This document shows positions 49,175 through 59,888 of a stretch of 64,000 nt of DNA, one piece after another; position 1 is the first letter of the stretch, and each line of letters begins with the position of its first letter. The translations under genes and the position numbers were made by a program. This DNA is from Heterodera schachtii (taxonomy: Eukaryota; Nematoda; Chromadorea; Rhabditida; Heteroderidae). The notes beneath the pieces were generated by a model, which was given only the letters and a program-made list of their open reading frames with translations, was not told the origin of the DNA and ran no database searches. The DNA lies in assembly GCA_023374025.1 (NCBI GenBank), contig SIJG01000027.1, forward strand, positions 149,527-213,526, written 5' to 3'.

Positions 49175-50275
49175 TCGATCCAAAAAAAAACTCAGTGTGG
49201 GCGTTCCAAAAAAAAACTCAGTGTGGGCGTTTCAAAAAAAACTCAGAACCAAAGCTAAGCGTGCCGGTACCAGCGGCATTTTTGTACAGCTCGATGAGCT
49301 CTACAAACTAGGGTTACACGAGTCCGGGTATTTGTGCGAAAACCGAGTCCGGGTATTGCCGGGTATTGAAAAGCCGGGTACCGAGTCGGGTATTATTTTT
49401 CAAACCGAGTCCGAGTCCGGGTACCGAGTCCAACCGGGTATTAAAAATTTTTAATAATTTTTCAAAAAAATTATGATTTTACAAAAAAAATTTACTGCAA
49501 TAAGTGCTAAAAAAATATTTCAATCAACAATCTTCATAAATAAGCAGTTGATTATTCACCAAAATCATTAAAAAACTTTTCATCAATTTTTACTTTCAAC
49601 TTTGGTCAACATTTTGACCCTGATCCCCATTTTTACCAGTGTATTTTTGTTATCCGGGTACCCGGACCTGCCGAGTCGGGTACCGGGTATTGGATTTTGA
49701 AAAAACCGGGTCCGAGTCCGGGTATTGAAAAAACCGGGTATCCGAGTCTGAGACTCGGTCGGGTACCCGGACTCGTGTAACCCTACTACAAACCGGTATC
49801 AATAGCGTCCGGCTGTGTCTACTACAAATGGAGAAAATTGGCGAGAAATCTTTTTTTATTTTTTCAATTTTTCGCATCACTTCTCGCCAATTTTCTCCAT
49901 TTGTAGTAGACACAGCCGGACGCCATTAATATCATTTTGTAGAGCTCATCGAGCTGTACAAAAAAGCCGCTGGTACCGGCACGCTTAGTTTGGTTTTGCC
50001 ATCGACAGTCTCGGGGGCGAGACTGAGGGTCCTCCGGCAGAGGTGTCCGACCCATGACGGGCTCCAAGTGAATGGATCAAGAACCGGACCCGGCCTGGGA
50101 GATAGCACTTGAAAAACTGAACAAAAATTGTTCTTAACCGGGCCGGTCCGGGTTCCGGATCCGGCACTTTTGGTGCCTCGAAAATGGTGCGATCGGCTTC
50201 CGGAAAATGACCAATCAATCACTGAGTTTTTTTGGAACGCCCACACTGAGTTTTTTTTTGGATCGACCTAGCACC
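49175..50275. repeat. Fold-back formed by two inverted copies of the 13.8-kb repeat
   Basis: Left arm: 49175-49308 plus 49794-49847, same strand as copy A, lacking its middle and interrupted by the MITE at 49309. Right arm: 49881-50275, reverse orientation and nearly full length, ending GGATCGACCTAGCACC. The arms meet around a 33-bp A+T-rich loop flanked by GGCGAGAA/TTCTCGCC. Confidence 0.85.
49309..49785. mobile_element. hAT-type MITE nested in the fold-back
   Basis: 477 bp, inverted ends of at least 20 bp (TAGGGTTACACGAGTCCGGG), flanked by an exact 8-bp duplication CTACAAAC (49301-49308, 49786-49793). The subterminal parts are rich in CCGGGTA and CCGAGTC words in both orientations. No coding capacity. 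Confidence 0.92.
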
Positions 50276-50770
50276 ATTAAAATGCATGATATTTTTAGAA
50301 TAATTTTTTTTTCTTCATATTTTAAATATCTTCCATTTTTTGGGGGAAATAATTATCAATTTTAAATTAATTGAAAAAATGGCTGGTAAAAGCTAATTTT
50401 TCCATAATATTTTCTTCAAATTTTATATGTTTCTTTGCATTAATGGAAATGTGAAAGTTAAAATTTAATGTTGTAGTAATTGATGAAAATTAAATAGATT
50501 GACTAAAAATATTTACCGATGATATTAACTTTTTGTTTAGCATCTCCTTTGGTTGAAATTAATATTTGTTTTGTTTCTTGTTCATTCTCCTAAATATTAG
50601 CTTCGAATTGGGCGTTAATTATTTCAACGTAACAAGAAAATGTTAATTTTATGAATTTCTTCATTTTTAGTATTTGCTTCTTCGATATGCATATAAATGA
50701 TAATAAAGATGTGACAAAGAAATAAAAAACCTTTGGAAAAACGCTAAATGAACATTCATCAAAAAATTGT
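50276..50770. other. A+T-rich gene-free DNA
   Basis: Nothing supportable. It lies downstream of the small gene and may hold its 3' untranslated region. Confidence 0.5.
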
Positions 50771-51143
50771 TCAAAAGTATTCATTGTTCATCCCTCTTTT
50801 GTCTTCCTCCGTTCCAAACATTTCCTTTTTGATGCTTTCTTCGTAAAACTTGTCGAGACAAGCTTTCTCCAACTGCAGCGTCCTCTGATGGGACCGCAAT
50901 CGACTGATCAAGCTCAGCAGTGCCCTCTCCTCGTGCTGTAAAGCAGTCAATTTGCGCTGCAGCGCTTCTTCCGAGTCATCTTAAAAAACACAGTGCCGAT
51001 TTGTCGCATTCGCCCAACTGACCATTCAAACTGTCCGCTTTTCGTGCTTTCAAAATTTTGCTAAATATTTGCTGGGTTTTCTCGTTAAATGCTTTTCCAA
51101 TCGTTGCGGTGGACGTGCTCGGCAGAAAACCACCGGAATTCAT
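50771..51143 (-). CDS. Small two-exon coiled-coil protein
   Basis: Exon 1 is 51023-51143 (ATG at 51143), exon 2 is 50771-50979, with a 43-bp intron (GTCAGT...TTTTTAAG). Splicing gives an uninterrupted 109-residue protein. It starts MNSGGFLPSTSTATIG. From about residue 40 it is acidic then strongly helical, with regular Leu spacing (ALQRKLTALQHEERALLSLI), typical of a coiled coil. The length and 'short N-terminus plus one coiled coil' layout recall small complex subunits such as SNAPC5, but that is only a resemblance. Intron size matches the neighbouring LDH copy. It stands alone between repeats. Confidence 0.6.
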
Positions 51144-51500
51144 TACAAAACAAAAGCAATAAAAAAGACAATGAGAGCATTACAAGTATTTGCCTGTGTG
51201 AAATATAGGCTTTTGATTCTATAACTCCCCGAAAGAATTGCATGGACATACGAAAGACGGGACGAACTGTTCAGATCGTTGTTTATTTAGAGCTATTTTT
51301 TAATTCATACCATCGACAATATTTATGTTAAATTTTGAATCTATAAAAAGATACGAAAGTTGAAAAAGCAATACAATAAGTGATCCCGTGTGTAAGTTGA
51401 GTATCGAAGTACCAAATGGAACAAATCAATTGTCACTTTCCGCTTAATGACTCATTCTTTCATTTCCAAAACTTTTTAATAAAATTCCACGGCGTCTTTC
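51144..51500. other. Upstream region of the small gene
   Basis: No second gene seen. Probably contains the promoter of the minus-strand gene at 50771-51143, but I recognise no defined element. Confidence 0.4.
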
Positions 51501-51501
51501 A

Positions 51502-51719
51502 ATGGTTAGAAGAAGTACAACTGTGATTAGAAGAGGTACAACTGTGATTAGAAGAGCTACAATGGTGATTAGAAGAGGTACAATGGTAATTAGAAGGGGT
51601 ACAATGGTGATTAGAAGAGGTACAACTGTGATTAGAAGAGTTACAATGGTGATTAGAAGAGGTACAACAGTGATTAGAAGAGGTACAACAAATGATAGAA
51701 GAGGTACACAAATGGATTA
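51502..51719 (+). repeat. 21-bp minisatellite, array 1
   Basis: About ten units of ACAACTGTGATTAGAAGAGG plus T, period 21 bp, with variants at the ACT/ATG and final positions. A multiple of three, so long frames (TTVIRRG repeated) run through it. Confidence 0.9.
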
Positions 51720-51854
51720 ATAACTTTTAAAAATTGTAAAATAATTCCTCTTTTTATTAATTAAAAAGAAACTTTGAAGCTTATAATAATTGAATATTTA
51801 TTTAAATTGAGCTTCGCTACCTAGGCCTGATCATGACTTATAGGGAGAGAAGGT

Positions 51855-52001
51855 TCCAAAGAGATACAACAAATGTTAGAAGAGGTACAACTGTGATTAA
51901 AAGAGGTACAAAAGTCATTAGAAGAGGTACAAAAGTGATTAAAATAGGTACAACAGTGATTAGAAGAGGTACAACAGTGATTAAAAGAGGTGCAAGAGTG
52001 A
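51855..52001 (+). repeat. 21-bp minisatellite, array 2
   Basis: Seven units of the same 21-bp sequence with more divergence, about 140 bp after array 1 in the same orientation. Confidence 0.9.
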
Positions 52002-52009
52002 TTATTCAA

Positions 52010-52390
52010 TTTAAAACATTTATTCAAAAAAATATTAATTTAAATTTAAAAAGAATCATTTATTTTTAGTAAACAAAAATTATTCTAAGTCAATAACCTG
52101 GTTATGAGAGTTATAACATGTTTTAAAAATAAATAAATAAGGAAAATTTTTATTAAAAATTAAAAATGGAATGCTTTTTATTAAAAATTTTTTAGTAATA
52201 AAATATTAAAAACAAATTTTGAAAGTTAATAATTAAATATTTATTTAAATTGAAAAGAAAACTTTTTTACAAATTCAAAAAAATGAATTTCTTTAATTTA
52301 AAAAAATAAATGAGTTTAAATAATTTACAACAAATCTTCATATTGATTAAAAACATTGAAAAATAACGAAAAAATGCATAGAAAAAGAAT
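52010..52390. other. A+T-rich spacer
   Basis: No feature seen. Confidence 0.5.
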
Positions 52391-52435
52391 TACACCGTAG
52401 GGATTCGAACTTTGCCCCCTCCCTCAAAAAATGAT

Positions 52436-52471
52436 GCCTCAGAATCCCCAATCACACGGGGATTCTGAGGC
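52436..52471. repeat. Perfect 14-bp inverted repeat
   Basis: GCCTCAGAATCCCC and GGGGATTCTGAGGC around an 8-base loop. A B-box-like GGGATTCGAAC complement lies at 52400-52410, but no A box was found, so a tRNA-like call is not made. Confidence 0.85.
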
Positions 52472-52479
52472 TTTAACGA

Positions 52480-53145
52480 TGTCTAAACTGAAATCTGATT
52501 TCATATTCGTGATCAGCGCCCTAAATTGGCCATATAGACATGTTTTTTGAAGATTTTGATGAAAAAATTTTTCACTCAAAAATCCTGGTCACCCCCCCCC
52601 CTTTGGTCGAAAGTTTCCAGAATTTCTGGAATATCTTTTACTCTTTTAAAGTTAGAAATTCCAAATAAATCCCATAAAATTCTCCTGATTTTTTGCTATT
52701 TTTAAAGCTTTAATTTAATTAAATTGACCAAACCTGAAGTTTGTTATGATTTTTCAAATATTCACCCAAAATCTCAAGGGCCAAAAAATTAAAAATATTT
52801 TTGAATTTTAAAAAATTCTAAAATTTCCAAAACGGAAAATAAACATCATATTCGTGCTCAGCACCTTATTTTACCCCAGAAAAATATTTTTTACCCTCCT
52901 TTTGGCCCTAAAAAAAATTTTGAAAAAAAAAACCGAAATTTTTCCAAAAAAATTACCAATCGATAGAGCTCGTAAAACTATGTTTTGAAAGTGGTCTCCG
53001 TTTTCCAGGAAAAATTTGTCTGGGATTTTTGAAGTATTAAAATATTTTGGGCTGCTTTGCGGTTGGGCGCTTCGCGCCCATTTCTAAATTTGTGGGGCTC
53101 ATAAGGACACTTCGTGGCCTCGGTGCTTCGCGCCCGCTTCTAAAT
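52480..53145 (+). repeat. Dispersed repeat block, copy 2, with decayed GC hairpins
   Basis: Related to 47861-48480: the same CGTGCTCAGCACCTT, TTACCCCAGAAAAATA and TCGATAGAGCTC words, then GGGCGC-TTC-GCGCCC at 53064-53078 and a variant near 53130. The order of the hairpins relative to the other words is reversed compared with copy 1. Confidence 0.6.
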
Positions 53146-53147
53146 TT

Positions 53148-53218
53148 GTTACATGTTACATGTTACATGAAAACGGAGGGAGTTCATGAATTTCCTCTCT
53201 TAACATGTAACATGTAAC
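53148..53218. repeat. Inverted repeat of GTTACAT units
   Basis: Left arm 53148-53165 pairs exactly with right arm 53201-53218 (18 bp). Each arm is made of 7-bp units (GTTACAT, and its complement). The loop is 35 bases. Confidence 0.85.
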
Positions 53219-53885
53219 ATCAAGCGAAATATGTTTCATCATAGTGAAAAGTTAAAGGAATTTTTTTTTATTTTCATAAAATGACCAATTGGATTCAACT
53301 TCGTTAAAAGACCAAGGATCAGATGCCATCAATAAATTTGTTATAAGGGGTGCTTAAAGTTTTCAGCGATGGTAACATTTCATTGCTGATTATGAAAATG
53401 CGACAGTAAATGGCATTAAAGGAAAGGTCTTAAGCAATCCCTCTATGTTGATCAAGACAACAATTTGCGGCAAATTTTTTGCTGAATTATGTAGAAATCA
53501 GCAGCAGAAAATCCCCATCGATTATCATTTAGGACAACACTCAAATTCGTGATCAGCGACACCGAAACCCTTATAAACGCATTTTTCGACTTTTTTAAAA
53601 TCTCAAAAAAAATTTCGAAAAAGGGGCTACCACCGGTGGTAGTCTTACTCAGGAATAATTTTTACGAATTTCAAACCAATTAATACTTTCATAAGATAAT
53701 TTTATTGAAATTAGCCAACATTTTTAAAAATTATGTCTCAGTGACGAACTGAACTGTGACGAAAGGATCAGTGACGAAAACCACCAAAAACAGTGAACAT
53801 CGAAGTGAGATACAGTAAGAATGAAAACAATATTACATTGTCACAACAAACATAATATGATTATGTCAACAAGAAAAAATGCTTG
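53219..53885. other. Intergenic DNA
   Basis: A third copy of the 'ATTCGTGATCAGCG' word is at about 53550. No gene seen. Confidence 0.4.
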
Positions 53886-53899
53886 CAAATTCGATTCTC

Positions 53900-54525
53900 T
53901 CACAACTTCAAGTCCTTTTGTATGCCGAGAAGTTTCGCGGCAGAAATGTGCAACTGTTCCAATTCGTTTTCCTTTAGGTTCTGTTTGATGATGAAATTGA
54001 TGCCATCCCAGAGAGTTTCCAAGTGACGTAAGTGAGCACATCAACTAAAGGGGGGGGGGGAAACCGCATTATTGAATAGTTTTGGGAGTAAATCGGGAAT
54101 GACTGACTGACCTGGATTAGAAACGACCAAAATGATAGTGTCGGGAGAGTAACGGACGAGTTCCGGCACAATGCCTGAAATTGATTTGCAATGACCCAGC
54201 ACTTTGGCACCTGCCGCAGCAGTACCCTTGAAGATCTCCACGTTGCGTTTGATCAGATTGAGCCGCGATTCGCCCTCACGCTGACGACACCCGGCGGTGA
54301 TCACACACATTTTGGAGCCGACAGTGCCCGAATAACCATCTGAAAATGGCAAAAATCAACTGATTTCGGCACCGTTAAAGGGACAGTCCAGACGAACAAC
54401 GTACCAATGCTGGCATTCACTACGACCCCTTGGCGAGTGAACGCAACGCCGTGCTGCAAGTCCATCACTTCGCCCAGCAATTTGTCCTTTTGTACATCGC
54501 AGAGAGTGATTTCGGACGCAATGTT
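53900..54525 (-). pseudogene. ldh: L-lactate dehydrogenase, decayed copy with introns
   Basis: LDH reduces pyruvate to lactate with NADH in the cytosol. Exons: 54405-54525 (NIASEITLCDVQKDKLLGEV), 54226-54339 ([19 protein letters not shown]), 54112-54174 ([20 protein letters not shown]) and from 54044 on ([13 protein letters not shown]). They are separated by introns of 65, 51 and 67 bp with correct GT..AG ends and phases. After WKLSG the frame breaks, and the true C-terminus (LKENELEQLHISAAKLLGIQ) resumes in another frame, ending at 53900. The N-terminal nucleotide-binding exons and the middle of the enzyme with the catalytic His are missing. It is therefore non-functional. Kept introns show it arose by DNA duplication or in-place decay and not by retroposition. 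An assembly error is an alternative. Confidence 0.85.
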
Positions 54526-55850
54526 CTGAAGAGGGTCAAATTTGAAGGGAAAAACGAACATTCAATTCAACACTCTGGAGATTTCAGTGCATGTACGAAA
54601 TTTTTAGCTCAGAATTCCGATTTTTTTTAGCCATCGAAATAATTGGCACACATCCCAAATATACACTATTGTATTAGGTGTCGTAGTTTACACTCCCCAT
54701 ACTCCTCCAATCAATCACCCGTCCGCTCTCTCCACCACTCCCAACTCCTTTCCGCCCATCCCTCTCTTCTCTCATGCTTTTCCCTTCACTCTTTCTTCGT
54801 TCCCTCTCTCTTTGCGCATCGCTTTTTTCTTCATCAATTCCTTTCTCAAAAAACGCTGTCCAATTGTGCCGTTTTTGTCTTTTGTTCTTCTGCTGAACAC
54901 CAAATCATCTGTGGGCTTTTCTCGTGCGAATATGTAATCCTTCTCCGCCCCAATATCCTCCCTCTCCCTCTCTCCTCCATTTTTTAAATCCTCTTTTGGT
55001 AACGGAAGCATATGAATCTGATGGACATCGAAGTGATCATCCGCCCTTTTCTCAGTGGAATCCGCTTGGAAGTGACGCAATTTTACGTTGTTTTTCTGAA
55101 GACAATTTCGAATCGGATGCATCTCAATTCTTTCCATCGTTATAAATTGCTTTTTATTGTTAATTTGACTTTCGCAAAAAAAACGAAAAGCTGCTGCAAT
55201 AAATGTTAGGCTTTATTGTTTTATTTTGCAATAAAAGTACCGGTAACAGGGTTATTGGAATTTTCTCGTTGATGGAAGTATTTTGTTCAATGGGCACTTT
55301 CTGATCAATTGCAGACCGATTCATTTGCTGTTAAATTGTAGGTAATGATAAAAAATGAATAGTTACATAAGTTTTTTCTACAATTTTACTAAAAACCAAA
55401 AATGAAAGTAAAAATTAGAACCGAGATACGCATTTTTCGTGTAAGTTTTTTATTTGCAATAAACAAATTATCTATCCAAATGTGATCATCTCAGATTCGT
55501 AATCAGCACCTTTTTTCACCCCAGGAAAAACAAAAATATAATTTTTAAGTTTATTTTCCATCGGGACCGCAATTCTACACCTTTGCCAAAATGTGTGCTC
55601 AAAATCTGGGCGGTCAAAAATATATGCCCAAAAAGTTCAAAATTTTTTTTTCTAAGCTATTCAAAAATGGTTAAATTTCTTGTCTATAGGGGTCAAGAGG
55701 ACAATTTAGCTTCGACTTTTATGCGCCCAATAGTCTCAAGAATTTATAAAAACAGCCAAATTATTCACAGGGGTACAAATGCATACAATATAGATATCAT
55801 ATAATACAGAGGGGGGGGGGGTGATCTATCGATTGGCCGCTTCTCACATC
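54526..55850. other. Intergenic region with a pyrimidine-rich tract
   Basis: 54690-54850 is almost pure C/T on the plus strand. Short frames at 54924-55209 exist on both strands but no splice structure decides between them. At 55490 the 'ATTCGTAATCAGCACC' dispersed word recurs. The missing LDH N-terminal exons are not here. Confidence 0.45.
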
Positions 55851-58109
55851 TGTTGTCGTTGCCTGCAGTTCATTTCAATTTGATCTTGCACAGACGGTCC
55901 ACCAGCGGGTGCACGTGCTTCACGTAGAGATGTGCGCAATGAATGGCTAACATCCTGGTAATTAGCATTTATTTTTAAATTAAAGAGGGTTTGATAAGAA
56001 CCCTCAAATAGTATAGTGAATAACCATTTAATTTAACATACAAAATACGCGTCCATATCACCGGTTTTGGTTGTCATATTAAGGTCGTTAAACAGTTTTT
56101 CAAATTTCGGTTCAACCAAATCCCAACATTCGGCGGCTAAATTTGGGGAAATGCATAAATGCTTTTTTTAGCGAAAAACTGCTAAAATATGTTATTTCGG
56201 TTCTAAGATTTTGTATGAATCCGATCAAATATTTACGAGTAAAATTGTAACATTTGTGAGTAAAATCTCGGCCATATGCACAGAGACAATTGGAAGGAGA
56301 AGTTCAACGAGTTCTTTGATACAAATGTTCGCGAAATATTGAAGAATCTAAAAAGTAATTCGATTGGGTGCGAAACCCTTCAAATGGTTGTCTGTACTTG
56401 CTCAACTTCTCGCGTCTCGTTGAAGAGGCGTTGCTGCTGCGTCGCGGGAATGGCACGGGCCGAGTCCCAAGTCTCTTGCCAAAAATTCCCAGCAATTTTC
56501 ATCCGATCAGAGAGTTCGCCTTCTTAAACGGTCTGATCCGTCATTGTCAATATCCCCTCATCCCCTCCCACTCACCTTATGTCAGATCCCTTGGCGAATG
56601 CCATCTCAAAAAATCCACCAATTCACAGCACGGATTTGGGGCCTTAAACAGAACCAAAAACTTAGACAAAACATGGCTTACTTTGAATGCTTGCATGTCG
56701 GACAACAACAGCTCGGACTGCGCCTTCGTCCTCAAATTGGCGTCCTCCAAATTGTACAGAAAGGACTCTCTCTGCTAAATTTGGTCTTCCGTCATTGGGC
56801 CCTCCTCCTAAAGGGCTTTTGCGGTAATATTCAGCGAATTTACTTACAATTAATGGCCACCTGAGTAAAAGGAACAAAAATTCGTTGGTTTGGATTGCTC
56901 TTTAAAAATTCATTCGAATCGAGTGGAAGGCTTCTCCCCGGAGGGCACTCCGACGAAGTGGCAACGTCAAATTGATCGAATGATTCAATTATATCGAAAA
57001 ACTCGTCGTCTTAAGAGAGTAATTTCAACGAACCAAAATGATAATGTAAATTCACTCCCAATTTAACAAGATGCAATTAAAAATCGGTCTGTCTTCGGTC
57101 GGTTTTCCCACTAATCTCACCGAATTTACCCGCAGTGTTTCGATTTGCTGCAAGTCTTTGGCAGTTCCGCCCAAATTCTCCGTTTCGTTTGCTTCCATTT
57201 CTTTGTGCTTTCGTTTCTTCACCGAAATGCAAAAGTTAATCATTTGGAGTTTTTGGTGCAGGAGACAGCACGACAATTGGGGCCTTTCATCAGTGTCAAA
57301 ACTGACAACTCAAAAGCAAAGTAAATAAAGGAGGAATCGGCGAGACTGACTTTGGCAAGTTCAAATTGTACTCCCAATGATGACGCAAAATTTGTAGAAA
57401 TTTGGTCCATAAACGACAAAAATCGACAAAATTTCCGTCTATTTTCTCGATTAAACAAACGGCGAGTCGTCGGATGAAGGAATTGGAAGGGACCGAATTC
57501 AAATTGGAAAACTTTTGCAGAATTAAATGAATTTTTGAACGGCACAAGCAGAAAAACGACGAAAAACGCACAAACATTCGTTGTTGTGCTTCAGTGAATT
57601 GTTCCTCGGCCTTTGGTCCCTCGTTGTCATTGAGACTTTCTTTTAGGATGAAACTGACACAATCGGACAAATCACTCTAAAAACAATTTTATAAGGATTC
57701 GTTATCGTCCTTACGCGGACAAAGGGGTCAAAGAATTGTGGCTTACAAGTTTGAACCCTTGCTAAATTCGAAAGACCCTTCCCACCGGAAGGGCAAAAAT
57801 TTTGTGAAATTGAAAATGATTCCTATATTTTTGGTTTTTTCCTTACTTCGGAATTTAATGGTGACTCCTCAACGAAATTTATGTTGCGGACCATCGGTTT
57901 GCTAATGAGAGGGCCGAGGGCGGTTGTGCCGAGGCACGACGAAGAGTCGGAAGAGGGGAGAAGCTGAGATCAGACGGAACACTCGGCGAACTCTTCCTCG
58001 GCCAATTCAAAGAGACGGGTGAAGATATAAGCTGAATTCAGACATTTTGGAGGGGAATCCTAAGAATATTTGTCAGGGTTAGTCTCGAACGCAATGCGCG
58101 ACCCTTTGC

Positions 58110-58275
58110 CTTGATCTCGCCGCTTCCCTTTCTCGTTTTTTCCCTTTTTCCTTTTCTCTCTCTTTTCTTTCCCTTTTTTCCTCTTTCTCTTTTTTCTCGA
58201 CCCCCCCCCCGCCTTTTGCGTTCGACACCCTCCAACCCCTTACGCTCGGCGTCACGACCCCCCCCCCCCCCTTGC
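58110..58275. repeat. Pyrimidine-rich low-complexity tract
   Basis: C/T-only stretches with two long C runs (58201, 58259), inside an intron or intergenic part of the minus-strand gene. Confidence 0.6.
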
Positions 58276-58664
58276 ACAGCTATGATTCTAGTAGTTCCAA
58301 TTGGACACTTACTCTGTTCAAAACTGAATTCGTCGTCAAATTGAACCGAACATTTCCAACGCTGGGCACTTTCCGGGTCGATGTTCGTGAAATTCTCCGT
58401 CTAGACCAGTAAAGGTTCGTCAATGTTAACCCAAACGGCGGCCATTGTGAGCCGCTGAACCAACGAAAGGCCAATCGGCTGGAAAGGGTATTTGTGGGGC
58501 AACGGCACCCTGACGAAGCATTGCGTTGCCGACGGAGTTCGGACGACGAACTTCCCGCGGAAGTCGAACGATTTTCGGAGGATGGGCCCAATTTGGTGTG
58601 AAAATTGTGTTGAAGCGAAGTCTTGATTCGTTCGTCGATTCCAAAAAGGGCATTCTTTAAAAAA

Positions 58665-58986
58665 TAATTTATTTAAGGGAATCGCAGCAAAACGTACGAT
58701 TTTTTCTTTGAACATTTTTATGACTCCGTCAAAATATTTTTGACTTGGTAGGCAATTGTTGAGCACCGCCCCTTCGAAATTTGTCATAAAATTGCGATTT
58801 TGGAGAACTCCGACTGACGCGCCCCGCGCAAATTGAAACAAAATTGGGAAATCACTAAAAATATATAAAGGAAGTGAAAAGAGAAATGCAAAACGCACCA
58901 ATCGGTGTTTAATGAAGCTAAATTGACGGCCGATTGGATAACATTCACCGTACTCTCCGTCATAAAATTGTTAGGGCCAATTGTAT
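58665..58986. repeat. 322-bp duplicated block, copy 1
   Basis: Contains exon 3 and most of exon 2 of the unidentified gene. Almost identical to 59889-60210. Confidence 0.9.
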
Positions 58987-59305
58987 AAAGCAATAAGAAG
59001 TCTGACAGAATGCCGTACTGAAAAACAAAAACCCAGGCGGTCTGGTCAGTCAAATTTCAAAAGATACCTGTTTTGAAACGACCATTCTTCAAAGAAATCG
59101 AAGTTGGAATTATTCAGGGCCAAGCCGACTCGTTGAGGTAGGAATGCTTTTCCGCAAAATCTTCCGCCACTTTTGCCATGTCTAAACTGACGCCACTCAA
59201 TGTTAACTTAATTAGTGCCAATTAAACCAATTGAACTGTTGTCACTCTGTCTATAATAATCAATTTGGAGTTCGTAGGTCGTTCGTTCATCGCTTCCCTT
59301 CCCCG

Positions 59306-59820
59306 TCACTTGCGATAAGCTGCCATTTGTTGTTTGCTGCTTTTGGCCTCCTCCACAAATTGTGCGTCCAAACTGCACTTGCCCGCCTGCAAGGCGATGA
59401 CGCATTGGCCCAGCTGCCTCAATTTCTCACGCTCGGCATTCCGTTCCGTTTCCTTACCGGCGAGCTCATTGCGCAGAGCTTCGATTGTTCGGTCCCTGAA
59501 AATGAACAACTGGAGATTTTAGGTTGGGGCCGCAAATGGCGTGGCTCCGTCCCAATAGAGCAAATCGGTCAACACCACCAACCCAACCTGGCTGCAATAT
59601 CCTTCTCAAGCTGTTCTTGAACTGCTTGCATCCGCTGGTGTTCCTCCTCAATGTCAGACCAGTTGCTCTGCCGTTTCTCCATTTGCGGCGGCGAAAATGC
59701 GGTGGCGTCGACAAGCGGAGTTTGCGGATCAGCACCAACTTCAATTTGGGCACCGTCCAACAGAGGCAAATTGTCACCTCCGTTCTCCGCCAAAGGCGAA
59801 TTGGCAACGCGTTGTTGTTC
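59306..59820 (-). CDS. C-terminal part of a coiled-coil protein
   Basis: Two exons, 59588-59820 and 59306-59495, with a 92-bp intron, join in phase to 140 codons ending MAAYRK and a stop. The first 45 residues are loop-like (SPLAENGGDNLPLLDGAQIE). From about residue 50 on it is helical and charged (RDRTIEALRNELAGKETERN), a typical coiled coil. The upstream edge is a good 3' splice site (CCATTTGCAG), so there were earlier exons, but upstream sequence is the duplicated block at 59889 and no partner exon is present. The stop is 220 bp before the ATG of the next minus-strand gene, a distance seen between genes of nematode operons. Family unknown. Confidence 0.5.
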
Positions 59821-59888
59821 CTGCAAATGGGCACATTCAAAAAGAGACAGATTTTCATAGAAATGTTATTAAACAAAAAGACTCAAAT

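Larger units (their letters stand above)
55870..59085 (-). pseudogene. Unidentified multi-exon gene, probably decayed
   Basis: Exon 1 59068-59085 (ATG, MVVSKQ), exon 2 58899-59017 (YGILSDFLLLYTIGPNNFMT), exon 3 58698-58854 (FPILFQFARGASVGVLQNRN) and exon 4 from 58654 (NALFGIDERIKTSLQHNFHT). Introns of 50, 44 and 43 bp keep phase perfectly. In exon 4 the protein-like frame shifts near 58580 and meets a stop near 58404. Further exon-like pieces follow: 57676 downward (SDCVSFILKESLNDNEGPKA), 56861-57009 (DDEFFDIIESFDQFD, which resembles an FFAT motif), 56682-56774 (ESFLYNLEDANLRTKAQSEL), 56042-56146 (ECWDLVEPKFEKLFNDLNM) and a last one ending near 55870. I do not recognise the family. Whether all pieces belong to one gene is unproven. 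Confidence 0.45.

Noticed and set aside
51502..52001. CRISPR-like regular repeat.
   Set aside because: Units abut with no spacers and vary; it is a minisatellite in a eukaryotic context.
58038..58277. Basic 79-codon frame on the minus strand rich in Arg, Lys, Gly and Glu.
   Set aside because: It is the complement of a pyrimidine-rich low-complexity tract.
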